A stretch of DNA of 64,000 bases from JACCXG01 sp963785755 (GTDB lineage: Bacteria; Acidobacteriota; Vicinamibacteria; Vicinamibacterales; 2-12-FULL-66-21). Below, piece by piece: positions 17,099-26,238 of the stretch (position 1 is its first letter; every line of letters starts with the position of its first letter). The notes beneath the pieces are model-generated. The model saw nothing but the letters and a program-made list of their open reading frames with translations. It did not search any database and was not told the DNA's origin. A program made the position numbers and the translations under genes. The stretch covers positions 620,001-684,000 of the forward strand of contig CAWAXG010000075.1 in NCBI GenBank assembly GCA_963785755.1, read 5' to 3'.

Positions 17099-18415
17099 AT
17101 GAAAGTCAGCGTTTTCGGGCTCGGGTATGTCGGCGCGGTGTCATGCGGATGTTTCGCACACGACGGCATGGAAGTCATCGGCGTCGACGTGAACCCCGAC
17201 AAAGTGGCGTTGATCAACGCCGGGCGCGCGCCCATCCTCGAAGAGCGCATCGGCGAGATGATTTCCGAGACCGTCGCCACCGGCCGCCTTCGCGCGACCA
17301 CCGACGTCGAAGAAGCTGTGCTGGGCACTGACGTCTCCGTGGTCTCCGTCGGCACCCCGAGCAATCCTGCTGGCAGCCTGAACCTCACCGCCGTCGAGCG
17401 CGTCAGCGAACAGATCGGACGCGCCCTCGCCAGGAAGCCGTCGCGCCACACCGTCGTCGTCCGCAGCACGGTCATGCCAGGCACCGTCCGCGATCTCGTC
17501 ATCCCGACGCTCCAGCGCGAATCCGGCAAGTCGGCCGGCGGCGACATCAGCGTCTGCTTCAACCCCGAGTTCCTGCGCGAAGGCAGCTCCGTCCAGGACC
17601 ACTACAACCCGCCGTTCACCCTGATCGGCGCCTCGAGCGAAGCCGAAGGACGGCTGGCCGCCGAGCTCTACCGCGCCGTCGAAGCCGACGTGCACATCGT
17701 GCCGATCGAAACCGCGGAAATGGTCAAGTATGTCTGCAACGCCTTTCACGCGCTGAAAATCTCGTTCGCCAACGAGATGGGCATGATTGCCCAGAGCCTC
17801 GGCGTCGACAGCCATCAGGTCATGGACCTGGTCTGCCGCGACACCAAGCTGAATATCTCGCCGCGCTACATGAGCCCCGGATTCGCGTTCGGCGGCTCCT
17901 GTCTCCCCAAGGACGTGCGGGCGCTGCTCTACAAGGCGCGCCAGATGGATGTCGACACGCCGCTGACGAAGTCGATCCTCGATACCAACCGCTCGCAGGT
18001 GGACCGCGCGATCAACCTGATCCTCAGCTTCAAGAAGCGCAAGATCACGATGCTCGGCATCACCTTCAAGGCCGGCACCGACGACCTGCGCGAAAGCCCG
18101 CTCGTCAACGTCACCGAGGCCCTGATCGGCAAGGGCCAGGACGTCCGCATCTACGACAGCAACATCTCCCTCGCCCGCCTGACCGGCGCGAACAAGAAGT
18201 ACATCGAGGGGGAAATCCCTCATATCTCCTCGCTGCTGCTCCCCGATCTGAAGGCGGCGGTAACGCACGGCGACATCCTGGTGATCGGCAATCGCGCCCC
18301 TGAATTCACTCGCCTCAAGGAGGTGGGCCTGCGCGATCAGACGGTCATCGACCTGGCTCGCATCCCCGGGCTACGCCGCGGGCAGGGCTACGACTACCAC
18401 GGCATCACCTGGTAA
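17099..18415 (+). CDS. algD: GDP-mannose/UDP-glucose 6-dehydrogenase family (AlgD-like)
   Basis: A 438-residue NAD-dependent nucleotide-sugar dehydrogenase. The Rossmann start VSVFGLGYVGAVSCGCFA, the VRSTVMPGT segment, NPEFLREGS, the catalytic cysteine in FAFGGSCLPKDVRAL and the C-terminal ITFKAGTDDLRESP are all present. From memory, the overall pattern, including GANKKYIEGEIPHISSLL, is closer to GDP-mannose dehydrogenase AlgD than to UDP-glucose dehydrogenase. It would oxidise the sugar to its uronic acid, feeding an acidic exopolysaccharide. It is convergent with the tyrosine kinase / Wzz operon that should polymerise and export the polymer. Confidence 0.9.
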   Translation: MKVSVFGLGYVGAVSCGCFAHDGMEVIGVDVNPDKVALINAGRAPILEERIGEMISETVATGRLRATTDVEEAVLGTDVSVVSVGTPSNPAGSLNLTAVERVSEQIGRALARKPSRHTVVVRSTVMPGTVRDLVIPTLQRESGKSAGGDISVCFNPEFLREGSSVQDHYNPPFTLIGASSEAEGRLAAELYRAVEADVHIVPIETAEMVKYVCNAFHALKISFANEMGMIAQSLGVDSHQVMDLVCRDTKLNISPRYMSPGFAFGGSCLPKDVRALLYKARQMDVDTPLTKSILDTNRSQVDRAINLILSFKKRKITMLGITFKAGTDDLRESPLVNVTEALIGKGQDVRIYDSNISLARLTGANKKYIEGEIPHISSLLLPDLKAAVTHGDILVIGNRAPEFTRLKEVGLRDQTVIDLARIPGLRRGQGYDYHGITW

Positions 18416-18474
18416 CCACCCCGACGCAGGCTGCTGTTTCCTGTGAGGCGTTGGAAGGAACGGAGCAACACGGC

Positions 18475-18506
18475 CACTTAAGGCCGCCGAGAGGCGCTCG
18501 TAAGTG
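18475..18506. terminator. inverted repeat between convergent exopolysaccharide genes
   Basis: CACTTA (18475-18480) pairs with TAAGTG (18501-18506) around a 20-base GC-rich loop that can itself fold (GGCC...GGCGC). It lies 60 bases after the algD stop and 66 bases from the end of the convergent kinase gene. A two-way terminator is the simplest reading, but no T-tract is evident. Confidence 0.3.
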
Positions 18507-18571
18507 CCTGGAAAGACAGGGTGGCCTCCGAGCTTCCCGACTTCAGCGCGGGAAGGCAGCCATTGGGCGAC

Positions 18572-19682
18572 CTACTCCGGTTGGGAAGCCGACCCGTCGT
18601 ATCCGTAGTGCCCGCCGCCGTACTGCTCCTGGATGATGCGGTCGGTCACGCGATTCATCACGACGCCGACGATCCGGTCGCGCCCGATCGCGTCGGTCGC
18701 GCGCTTGGCCATCTTGTGGCTCGTCATTCCGGCGCCCACGACGAACACGGCGCCGTCAACGATGTTCATGAGGAGCCCCGCATCCGGCTTCATCAGGACG
18801 GGAGGCGTGTCGATGATGACCCAATCGAAACTGGTGCCGGCGTCCTCGAAGAGACGCGCCAGACGTTCGGAGGTCAGCACCTGAACCGGATTCGGACCGG
18901 GCCGGCCGGCGGTCACCAGCGACAGCAGCGGCGACACCTGGACGACGTTTACCTTGCGGTCGGCGTCCGCGCCGAGCGCTTCGTAGAGGCCCTCCCGGTT
19001 CGCGACGTCGAACAGCGAATGCAGACGCGGGCGGTGCAAATCCGCGTCGATCAGCAGGACGCGTCGCTGGAAGGACTGGCTCAGGGTCAGCGCGAGGTTC
19101 GCTGCCGTGACCGTCTTTCCCTCACGACATGACGGCGCTCGTGCAGAGCAGGATCCGCACGCCACGGTTTAGCTGCACATGGTGCAGCGTCGCCGCAAGC
19201 TTCCGATACTGTTCGACGGCGTCCGTCCGGCTTGTCGCCGTCACCAGCATGGGGCCGGCAAGCTCCGGTGTTCGCGAGGTCGCTGGCCCTCCTCGCGCGC
19301 GGAGCGACACCTCCGGCTGCGGCTGGACCGAGGCTGCCGCGGCCGGTTGAGGGTCGGGCTGCTTCGGCCTGACTTCGATGACCGAGATCTCGTCTTCCTT
19401 GTCCGCGAGATTGGGCCTCCGTGTCGGTGAGCCGATCATCCGCTGCGGCGGCGCAGCCGCGCCTGATGGAACGTCGGCGACAATCGCTGACGCGGCCGGC
19501 GCGGAATCGAGCGGTGGTTCCGGCTCGATCTCCGACTCCACCGGCGACGACCATCGCTCTGGTGTCTCCGCCGGCAGATCCCAGAGGTCGACGTCCTCTA
19601 CAGGATTCTCGTACGCCGGTGGAGTGGATGTGACTCCGGTCTCGCCGCGAGCGCGTCTGAGTGCTTCGTCAATCCGACTCAA
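18572..19682 (-). pseudogene. XrtA-associated tyrosine autokinase (CpsD/CapB family), frameshifted in the Walker A motif
   Basis: The N-terminal frame (19682 to a TGA at 19122-19124) begins MSRIDEALRRARGETG, as in this family, and reaches YRKLAATLHHVQLNRGVRILLCTSA. The next frame continues REGKTVTAANLALTLSQSF, RRVLLIDADLHRPRLH (Walker A') and FDWVIIDTPPVL (Walker B), ending at 18572. Removing one base near 19125-19130 restores TSAxxxEGKT, so the break falls exactly in the ATP-binding loop. The C-terminus GGGHYGYDG holds two tyrosines, the usual autophosphorylation tail. It would act with the Wzz protein upstream to control chain length. Confidence 0.8.
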
Positions 19683-19739
19683 AGGATCCCTTCAATTGGT
19701 CCGCAGCACCTACCGCCGCACCAGAATGGTCGGTGATCA

Positions 19740-20783
19740 TCAGAAAAAGGAGAACCGACGACGAACATAGTGATCGAACAGGCCGAGAACACGAGCCGGA
19801 GCTGCCTTTTCTTGCGCAGCGGTCACTGGGGCCGGAGCCGGTGCCGGTGCCGGCGCCGGTGCCGGTGGCGGAGCCGAAGGCGGCGCCACGACCGGGGCAC
19901 GTGCAACCGCCGTCGCGCCGGTCGCCGTCACCGGCGCACGAGGGACCTGCGGGATCACCGGTGGTGCGGCCGGACTCATGTCGAAGTCGGTGGCGACGTC
20001 GAGCACGAGGTCGCGGCTGACCGGCCGCTGATCGGCGGCAAAGCCGTTCAGCAGCGCGTTGTCGCAAATCACGCTGATCGTCCGCGGGACGCCACCGGAG
20101 CATTCGTGAATCGCCGCAACCGCGTCGCGCGTGAACACCTGTGCGATGTCGCCGCCGGCGATGCGAAGGCGAGTGCCGATGTACGCGGCGGTCTCGCGCA
20201 GGCTGAGCGGTGTCAGGATGCACCGCAGCGCGATCCGCTGTTTGAGCTGACGCAGCTCCGTGCGATTCAGGCGATCGGCCAGCTCGGGCTGCCCGACGAG
20301 CAGGACGGGCAGCAGCTTCTCGGTGCTGGTCTCGTGGTTGGCCAGCAACCGGACTTCCTCGAGCAGTTCGTCGGGCAGGCTCTGCGACTCGTCGATGATC
20401 AGCGCCGTGATCTCGTTGCGCTCCTGGCGGTAGGTCAGCAGTCGATCGAGCTCGAACAGGAACCGGCTCTTCGAAGTGGCCGCGTTCGGGCTCAGGCCGA
20501 AGGCGACAGCGAGAAACTCGTGAAACTCGCTGCGTGACAACGTCGGATTGCTGACCGTCGCGATATGAACGGACCGATCCTGCTGTTGCTCGAGCGTCGC
20601 CCGGATCAGCGTCGTCTTACCGGTGCCGGCTTCCCCGGTCAGCAGGGTGACACCCTTCCGCCCGGTAATGCCGTACCGGAGGTTGCTCAGCGCCTCGCGA
20701 TGCCTCGCGGTCAGATACAAGAATCGCGGATTGGGCGTGAGATCGAATGGCCGTTCGGTCAGGCCGTAAAACCTCTCGTACAT
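19740..20783 (-). CDS. XrtA/PEP-CTERM system-associated ATPase (ExeA/GspA-like AAA)
   Basis: From ATG 20783 the protein is 347 residues: MYERFYGLTERPFDLTPNP, Walker A GEAGTGKT and Walker B ALIIDESQSL, then a long C-terminal tail dominated by Ala-Pro repeats and ending with a basic, aromatic stretch (DHYVRRRFSFF). The order and sequence match the exopolysaccharide ATPase that accompanies exosortase loci. It lies between the Wzz gene (13 bases upstream) and the tyrosine kinase gene, a characteristic trio. The Pro-Ala tail probably spans a distance to a partner rather than folding. Confidence 0.88.
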   Translation of the reverse strand: MYERFYGLTERPFDLTPNPRFLYLTARHREALSNLRYGITGRKGVTLLTGEAGTGKTTLIRATLEQQQDRSVHIATVSNPTLSRSEFHEFLAVAFGLSPNAATSKSRFLFELDRLLTYRQERNEITALIIDESQSLPDELLEEVRLLANHETSTEKLLPVLLVGQPELADRLNRTELRQLKQRIALRCILTPLSLRETAAYIGTRLRIAGGDIAQVFTRDAVAAIHECSGGVPRTISVICDNALLNGFAADQRPVSRDLVLDVATDFDMSPAAPPVIPQVPRAPVTATGATAVARAPVVAPPSAPPPAPAPAPAPAPAPVTAAQEKAAPARVLGLFDHYVRRRFSFF

Positions 20784-20796
20784 CGGGGATCCTGGT

Positions 20797-22368
20797 TCAA
20801 CGAAGGAAGAACAACGCGAGTGGCACAAGTCCTGCCGTGCCGGTCAAGGCTCCGACCAACCGTTTAACGCGGCCCCTGGGCGCCGCCACCTCATCGCTCA
20901 TGATCGGAATGACCGCGATCACCGGCAAGCCAAGGCAGGTCAGGACGTCTTCCTCCGATCTGAGGCTGGCGTTGCTGTACTCCAGCAGGCCGATCACCGC
21001 CACCGCGAGGCACAGGCCGCCCAACGCCCCGATGAAGGTCAGTCGCACACGGTTCGGTGACACCGGCCGCCCAGGGACCTTCGCCTGGTCGAGGATCTTG
21101 AACTGCTCGCCAATCTTCTGTTCTTCGAGCTTCTCGGCGAGGGCGGAGTTCTCGCTGCGCACGAGCAGGCTCGTATAGATATCCTTGATCGTTTCGTAGT
21201 CGCGCGTCAGCTGCACCAGTTCGGTTTCACGCGTCGGCGTCACGTCGACCCGGCGCTGGAGCACGTCGATTTCCCCCTTCAGCCGCGCCTCTTCCACCTG
21301 GCTCGCCACAATCTGGCGATCGAGGCTGGCAATCTCGTTTCGCAGCTGGCGGATGCGGTTCTGTCTTCCGCTCATCGCCGGGTCCACGGCGGTCGGCCCC
21401 GGTACGGTTGCAGTGGCGCTTTCAGGCTGCACCGATGCGTTGTATCTCGCGAGATCGCGCTCGAGCTCCCGGACCTTCCGCGCAGCCGCGCGGTAGTCGG
21501 GATGGTCAGGCGTGAACCTCGCCGACTGCTCGGCAAATGTCGCCCTGGCCGTGGTCAGCTGCTGTTCGATCGTGGCGCGCGGATTCGGCTCGTGGCTGAC
21601 GCTGTCCGGCGCGCCGGTGAGCGGCGCCGGCGCGCGCTGTGCCAGGAGGTCGGCGGCTTCACTGTCCAGGAGTCCCCGCCGATCGCGGGCACTGGCGATC
21701 TGGTCGGTCGTTGCGCGCAGCTGCATGCGCGCATGGCCGAGCCCGTCCTGATTCGCGGCCAGCTGCGACGGCAGCTCGCCGGCGTAAGCGCGGCGGTAAT
21801 CTTCCAGCCGTTTCTCTTGCTGCTGCAGTCGGATAAGGGCCTCGTTCAGCTCCCGTTTCAGGAACGACGTCGTGTTCCTGGCGGCGATGCCGCGATCGTT
21901 GAGGTTTTCTTCGATGTATGCCGACGCCAGCTTGGACGCGACGACCTGCGCCGTCTTCGGGTCCTCCGAGGTGTAGCGAACCCGGAACGAGTCACCCCTG
22001 ACGACGTCGACTTTGATGTCGTCGCGCATCCGCACGACCAGCGAATCAATCGACACCTTGTCGCGAAGATCTGGGTAGAGATTCAGCTCGGTGATGAACC
22101 GCTCCAGACTGCTCCGGCTCTGGATCTGCTGCGTGATAGTACTGAGTCTGTCCCCGAGGCGCGACGTAATCGTCGGCCGCACGTACTCGTCGGGGACCTT
22201 CTGCGGCACCACGAGAATCAGGGTTTCCGACTGGTAGAGATTCTTCACCAGGAGCGAACCGCTGTACGCCGACACCGCCCCGGTCACGATGCAGGCGAGA
22301 AGCACCCACTTGCGCGCCCATGCCAACGCGATCAGTTCCTCTGGTGTGTACCGTTTCCCTGGGATCAC
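20797..22368 (-). CDS. Wzz/XrtA-type polysaccharide chain-length determinant
   Basis: From GTG 22368, preceded by GAGG, the protein is 523 residues. A first membrane helix (LIALAWARKWVLLACIVTGA) precedes a periplasmic Wzz domain with YQSETLILVVPQKVPDEYVRPT. Long coiled-coil regions follow (ELNEALIRLQQQEKRLEDYRR; RNEIASLDRQI), then the ETELVQLTRDYETIKDIYTSLL motif and PGRPVSPNRVRLTFIGALGG leading into the second membrane helix. This is the inner-membrane protein that sets polymer length with the tyrosine autokinase. The frame is open to 22569, but the extra part overlaps the activator gene and is not family-like. Confidence 0.88.
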   Translation of the reverse strand: MIPGKRYTPEELIALAWARKWVLLACIVTGAVSAYSGSLLVKNLYQSETLILVVPQKVPDEYVRPTITSRLGDRLSTITQQIQSRSSLERFITELNLYPDLRDKVSIDSLVVRMRDDIKVDVVRGDSFRVRYTSEDPKTAQVVASKLASAYIEENLNDRGIAARNTTSFLKRELNEALIRLQQQEKRLEDYRRAYAGELPSQLAANQDGLGHARMQLRATTDQIASARDRRGLLDSEAADLLAQRAPAPLTGAPDSVSHEPNPRATIEQQLTTARATFAEQSARFTPDHPDYRAAARKVRELERDLARYNASVQPESATATVPGPTAVDPAMSGRQNRIRQLRNEIASLDRQIVASQVEEARLKGEIDVLQRRVDVTPTRETELVQLTRDYETIKDIYTSLLVRSENSALAEKLEEQKIGEQFKILDQAKVPGRPVSPNRVRLTFIGALGGLCLAVAVIGLLEYSNASLRSEEDVLTCLGLPVIAVIPIMSDEVAAPRGRVKRLVGALTGTAGLVPLALFFLR

Positions 22369-22538
22369 TGCTCGCCTCGTTCTGGTTGTGTGAACATCGG
22401 CATCTTGAAGAGCACTCCGGCTCGGATGCCGCGGTGGTCGTCCCCGTTCGACCCGGATAGCGACGACGGATCTTCGCGGTTCGATTGGCGGAAGACCCAG
22501 GTACTCGACGAACGCGCCGAAGTAGCGACCGATCGCTC

Positions 22539-23615
22539 TTACCGGTATTCCTTGAACGGCAGCTGACACTCGTGCTTGCGCAGGAAATTCAGGAACTTCT
22601 TGTAATCGCGCGGCTCGATGTTGAAGATGCGCGTCACGACCTTGTAGTTGCCCCGCGCGTCCTCCAGCCCCTTGCGGACGAGATCGCGGACGTTGCCGCG
22701 TGTGATCTCGCGCTGCATGTAGAGCGGATAGACGGTCGTCCAGAACGACTCGCGCTGCTCCACGATCCGCTTGTAGAGATCGTCGGCCACCGTGCGACGG
22801 CGTTCGTGCTTGGGGCGGAGCGACAGGTTGCGCTGGCTCTGGAGCTCGAGCGGCAGATCGCGCGCCGTCACCACGTCGCCGGGCGCCGTCACCAGGAGGC
22901 GCTCGATGGCGTTCTCGAGCTCACGGACGTTCCCCGGCCAGGCGTACTCCATGAGCACCTGCATGGCGTCGGGAGCGAAGGAGACGAGGCGCGTGTGACC
23001 GCGCTTCTGGCTGAACTTCTCGAAGAAGTGTTCCACCAGCGCCGGAATGTCCGCCCGCCGGTCACGCAGCGGCGGAATCCGCAGGTGGATGACGTTGAGG
23101 CGGTAGAACAGGTCTTCGCGGAACTGTCCCTGATCGATCAGATGGCGCAGGTTCCGGTTGGTGGCCGCGATGACGCGGACGTTGACGACCGAGCCCATCC
23201 GCTCCGACCCGACTTTCTGGAGCTCGCCGGTCTCGAGGAAGCGCAGCAGCAGGCCCTGCATGCGCAGCGTCATCTCCCCGACTTCGTCGAGGAACACCGT
23301 CCCCTGATGGGCCATCTCGAGCTTGCCGGGCTTGTCCCGATAGGCGCCCGTGAAGCTGCCCTTCACGTGCCCGAACAGCTCCGATTCGAGCAGCGTCTCC
23401 GGCAGGCCGGCGCAGTTCACCGCGACGAAGTCGTGGTGCTGCCGAGGCCCTTCGAAGTGCACAGCGCGAGCGACGACTTCCTTGCCGGTGCCGCTCTCAC
23501 CCGTGATGAGCACTTTGGCGTCCGACTTGGCAACTCGCTCGATTTCCTGGCGCAAGTCCACAATCAGCGGACTCGTGCCGACCAGCAGGGGAAGCTCACC
23601 GACCTTGATTGGCAT
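22539..23615 (-). CDS. second receiver-less sigma-54-dependent activator
   Basis: A 358-residue protein (ATG 23615 chosen) with AAA+ motifs GESGTGKE, GSFTGAYRDKPG, GTVFLDEVGE and YAWPGNVRELENAIERLLV. As in the activator at 10749-11879, no sensory domain precedes the AAA+ core. The C-terminus lacks an obvious Fis helix-turn-helix and ends in GNYKVVTRIFNIEPRDYKKFLNFLRKHEC. It sits between the PilZ pair (eight bases upstream) and the Wzz gene, so it probably belongs to the same transcript and controls this locus in response to cyclic di-GMP or a partner protein. Confidence 0.88.
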   Translation of the reverse strand: MPIKVGELPLLVGTSPLIVDLRQEIERVAKSDAKVLITGESGTGKEVVARAVHFEGPRQHHDFVAVNCAGLPETLLESELFGHVKGSFTGAYRDKPGKLEMAHQGTVFLDEVGEMTLRMQGLLLRFLETGELQKVGSERMGSVVNVRVIAATNRNLRHLIDQGQFREDLFYRLNVIHLRIPPLRDRRADIPALVEHFFEKFSQKRGHTRLVSFAPDAMQVLMEYAWPGNVRELENAIERLLVTAPGDVVTARDLPLELQSQRNLSLRPKHERRRTVADDLYKRIVEQRESFWTTVYPLYMQREITRGNVRDLVRKGLEDARGNYKVVTRIFNIEPRDYKKFLNFLRKHECQLPFKEYR

Positions 23616-23623
23616 GCGGACTC

Positions 23624-23992
23624 TCACTCAGCAGGAGACAACTTCAGGAACGACTCGAGGGCACGCCGACTGCTGTCCTCGAGGGGCAGGAACACCGCAC
23701 CGATTTCAAATGGAGGCCGAATCGAGCTGCTGGCGCCGCGCGGGCGGCTCCAGCAGATGCGAATCTGGCCGTTGAACGCTTCGCTGCCGAGCGTCGCCTG
23801 GACCTGCGCGGTGCGGCCGATCTCCAGTCCGTAGGGAGAGGAGAACGCGAGGCCGCCCATGCTCAAGTCGAGCAGCTGCACCGGCCAGGTTGACGGCACC
23901 GCCAGCCATGATCGAGATCCCACCGTCGCACGCTGGGACCGTCTTCGTTCCGGAACGCTGTGGGTCATGTCACGAGGCTCCTGCGTCATCAC
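23624..23992 (-). CDS. PilZ domain protein
   Basis: A 122-residue single-domain PilZ protein: the arginine motif RRRSQR near residue 17 and DLSMGGLAF (the D/NxSxxG motif) near residue 43, the two elements that grip cyclic di-GMP. ATG 23992 overlaps the stop of the preceding PilZ gene as ATGA, so the two are coupled. It precedes the sigma-54 activator by eight bases. Confidence 0.82.
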   Translation of the reverse strand: MMTQEPRDMTHSVPERRRSQRATVGSRSWLAVPSTWPVQLLDLSMGGLAFSSPYGLEIGRTAQVQATLGSEAFNGQIRICWSRPRGASSSIRPPFEIGAVFLPLEDSSRRALESFLKLSPAE

Positions 23993-24336
23993 GTCGAAGC
24001 CTGATTGGCAAGAACGATCCGGTTGATCACGTCCTCGGCTTCCGAGGAAATCGTCAGAAACTCGAGGCCGATCCGATAGCGCGGCGTGCCGGACTCCCGT
24101 CCGATCTCGGTCACGCGGCGAACCTTGACGGTCGCTTCACTCACGTGACTCTCCAACACGAGCTGCATGCGGTATTCGGCGTTCGGCGGCAACGGCAACG
24201 CCCCCTCGACGAGTGCGCCGCTCGCACCCAGATTCAAGACGCGCAGGGTCTCGTTCGAGAGCAGCGATGCGGACATCAGCCCCATCACCTCGAAGCGCAG
24301 ATGCGTCCGCCTGTCCCCCATATGCGCCCATGGCAT
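23989..24336 (-). CDS. PilZ domain protein, first gene of the exopolysaccharide operon
   Basis: A 115-residue PilZ protein with DRRTHLRFEV (arginine motif) and NLGASGALVEG (D/NxSxxG). It would bind cyclic di-GMP, presumably supplied by cyclases such as the GGDEF protein at 12920. ATG 24336 has GGAG about ten bases upstream; GTG 24339 immediately before is an alternative. Two PilZ proteins in front of a sigma-54 activator suggest they modulate it, which is inference. Confidence 0.82.
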   Translation of the reverse strand: MPWAHMGDRRTHLRFEVMGLMSASLLSNETLRVLNLGASGALVEGALPLPPNAEYRMQLVLESHVSEATVKVRRVTEIGRESGTPRYRIGLEFLTISSEAEDVINRIVLANQAST

Positions 24337-24339
24337 CAC

Positions 24340-24920
24340 TCGGCGCTCCGCGTCTCGTGGTGCTGATTCATACCCGCTTCTCCGGTGTCACAACCCTGTC
24401 GTCAATCAATCGCGAGGGCCGCGCACAAACTTGTGGTCCTGAATGCGCCTCATATGGCGCCGCGACGCAAAACACCACAGCCAGCGGCACGGACGTCGAT
24501 AGACAAGGACGCGTGCCCCGGGCAGGTGCGCGGTTCGCCGATTTCAGGAGTCGCGAACTCTAGTGCAAGGTTGCAACCACAAGGGGCGGATGGTCGGACC
24601 CGAGCCGGAAAACGTCGGCTCGACGCAGACTTTTCGAGGGTTAAAGGCTGAAAATACTTACGAAAACGACATTGGCACGAGCTGGCAGTGTCTCCCCAAT
24701 CCGGGAAGAAAGTCAGCCTGTCGCAGGACTTAAAGACCGCGAATAGGGGAACAACTGCCGGGGCAAGATGCACCGCGGCGCTGACAAAAGTCCGTCAAAC
24801 GCGGGAATACTTACGATTTTGCAAGCTGAATCGGCGCCGGGGCACACGACCAAGAAAAGCGAGGTGGCACGCGCGAGCCTGCGCTCGCGCGCACCCGAGC
24901 CAGACAAGCGGTTTTCCAGC
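24340..24920. other. 581-base AT-richer spacer upstream of the PilZ/exopolysaccharide operon
   Basis: No gene supported. The direct repeat AATACTTACGA occurs at 24653-24663 and 24806-24816. A TTGGCACGAGCTGGCAG stretch (24673-24689) resembles a sigma-54 -24 box but has no -12 partner. Base composition differs from the surrounding genes, consistent with a regulatory region. Confidence 0.4.
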
Positions 24921-25181
24921 CTATTTCTGGTAGTACTGCGCGTTCACCGGGATGAAGTCCTTCCACTTGTCCGGCGTTTCGTCGAGCGCGAAGATCGCTT
25001 CCACCGGACACGCCGGCACGCAGGCGCCGCAATCGATGCACTCGTCAGGATGGATATACAGCATCTCGGTCGAAGCAAACTCCGGTTCGTCCTTACGCGG
25101 GTGAATGCAATCGACGGGGCACACGTCGACGCACGCGGTGTCCTTCGTACCGATGCATGGTTCAGTGATGATGTACGCCAC
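24921..25181 (-). CDS. fdxA: 7Fe ferredoxin (3Fe-4S plus 4Fe-4S)
   Basis: An 86-residue ferredoxin starting at GTG 25181 with a very strong GGAGGAGGAGGA site. The first cysteines follow the C-x7-C-x3-CP pattern (EPCIGTKDTACVDVCPVDCI) and the second set is CIDCGACVPACPVEAI, the arrangement of FdxA-type seven-iron ferredoxins. It carries electrons in the cytosol; the partner cannot be told from context. A separate transcription unit is likely. Confidence 0.92.
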   Translation of the reverse strand: MAYIITEPCIGTKDTACVDVCPVDCIHPRKDEPEFASTEMLYIHPDECIDCGACVPACPVEAIFALDETPDKWKDFIPVNAQYYQK

Positions 25182-25328
25182 GAGAACGTCCTCCTCCTCC
25201 TCCGAAGCCTGTCTGGCCCGGAATCCAACCAGCTACTGATCTCCGTCGAGCCATTCCGCGCTCGAATCAGGAACGACAACCCGATCGAAAAACCAGCCTC
25301 CTGATGAACCTGTTCTTGCGGTGGCCGT

Positions 25329-26105
25329 TTACCCGGCCCGGGAGATCGATCGGTCTCCCGCCACTGTGGCGGGACCGTGACCGAACGAACCAGGCAGATA
25401 CCCAAGCCGCAGCGAAATCAATCTGGCGAGTTCGACTGATGCCGCCGTCTGCTCAAATGCAAACGGATGCTCGGTCGCCGCATGGGCAAATACACCGACG
25501 CGCGCCACCTCCCGGCCGGTGTAATCCCTCACGCCGGCGCAGGTGCAGAGCAGGCGCTGGAGCGGCGCAGCCGCCCCTTGCGGCGCTCCGAACCGCAGCG
25601 CGATGCGGTCAGGGTCCCCGGCATCCGAGGGCTGCTCCAGCCGCAGGCAGCTCAACCGTCGGGCAGCCGTCCGATCGACGTAGATCGCGCAATGCACCGG
25701 CATCTCACGCCCGTACACCGTGTGCATGCCGACTTCGTCCGGACCTGAGGTCCAGAGATACGTCACGTCCCCGGCCGGCGGAACCGCGATGAAAGCCCGC
25801 AAACCGGTCTTCAGGACGTACTCGCGCAGAACGGGGTACGCGTGAAGCCGTAATTCCGACCGCCCCAGCAGCTTGAAACTGAGGTCGAGCATCTTCAGCG
25901 TCAGGCTGTAGCGCGTCGTGTCCTCATCCTGCCGGACATACCCGCGCCGCTTGAGAACGGACAGGAGCCGATGAACCGTCGAGGGAGGTCGACCGAGCGA
26001 TCGGGCCAGCTCGGTGACCGTCAGCCCCCGGTGCGACCCCGCCAGCAGCTCACACACATCCAGCGCTTTCTCGAGGGATGTTTGCGTTTCTCGGCCAGAA
26101 TCCAT
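25329..26105 (-). CDS. IclR-family transcriptional regulator
   Basis: A 258-residue regulator with the IclR winged helix (TSLEKALDVCELLAGSHRG, LTVTELARSLGRPPSTVHRLL) and an effector domain containing GREMPVHCAI and RVGVFAHAATEHPFAF. IclR proteins control catabolic genes in response to small carboxylic acids. The direct target is not obvious. Closely spaced TTCC/GGAA half-sites stand just upstream of its start (26110-26133), so it probably controls its own expression. The aromatic and sugar-acid clusters lie more than 7 kb away. Confidence 0.88.
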   Translation of the reverse strand: MDSGRETQTSLEKALDVCELLAGSHRGLTVTELARSLGRPPSTVHRLLSVLKRRGYVRQDEDTTRYSLTLKMLDLSFKLLGRSELRLHAYPVLREYVLKTGLRAFIAVPPAGDVTYLWTSGPDEVGMHTVYGREMPVHCAIYVDRTAARRLSCLRLEQPSDAGDPDRIALRFGAPQGAAAPLQRLLCTCAGVRDYTGREVARVGVFAHAATEHPFAFEQTAASVELARLISLRLGYLPGSFGHGPATVAGDRSISRAG

Positions 26106-26109
26106 TGCG

Positions 26110-26133
26110 TTCCACTATACGGAATGGCGTTCC
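26110..26133. promoter_or_regulatory. candidate IclR operator
   Basis: TTCC (26110-26113), GGAA (26121-26124) and TTCC (26130-26133) form two overlapping dyads: TTCCACTATACGGAA and GGAATGGCGTTCC. The site begins five bases upstream of the IclR gene start. Dyads with TTCC/GGAA arms of this size are common for IclR-family operators, so autoregulation is likely. Confidence 0.55.
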
Positions 26134-26238
26134 ATCTCGCTCTAGTCCTTTATATACCCGGAGCGTGCGAGTGCCAACAGGTATCTCGGCGGCCCCGTGA
26201 TTCCGGTGATCTGTGGAAATGATTGGGGAAACGGCGGG

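Noticed and set aside
24673..24690. TTGGCACGAGCTGGCAG as a sigma-54 promoter
   Set aside because: There is a -24-like element but no TTGC at the required distance, and no gene follows on that strand before the minus-strand ferredoxin.
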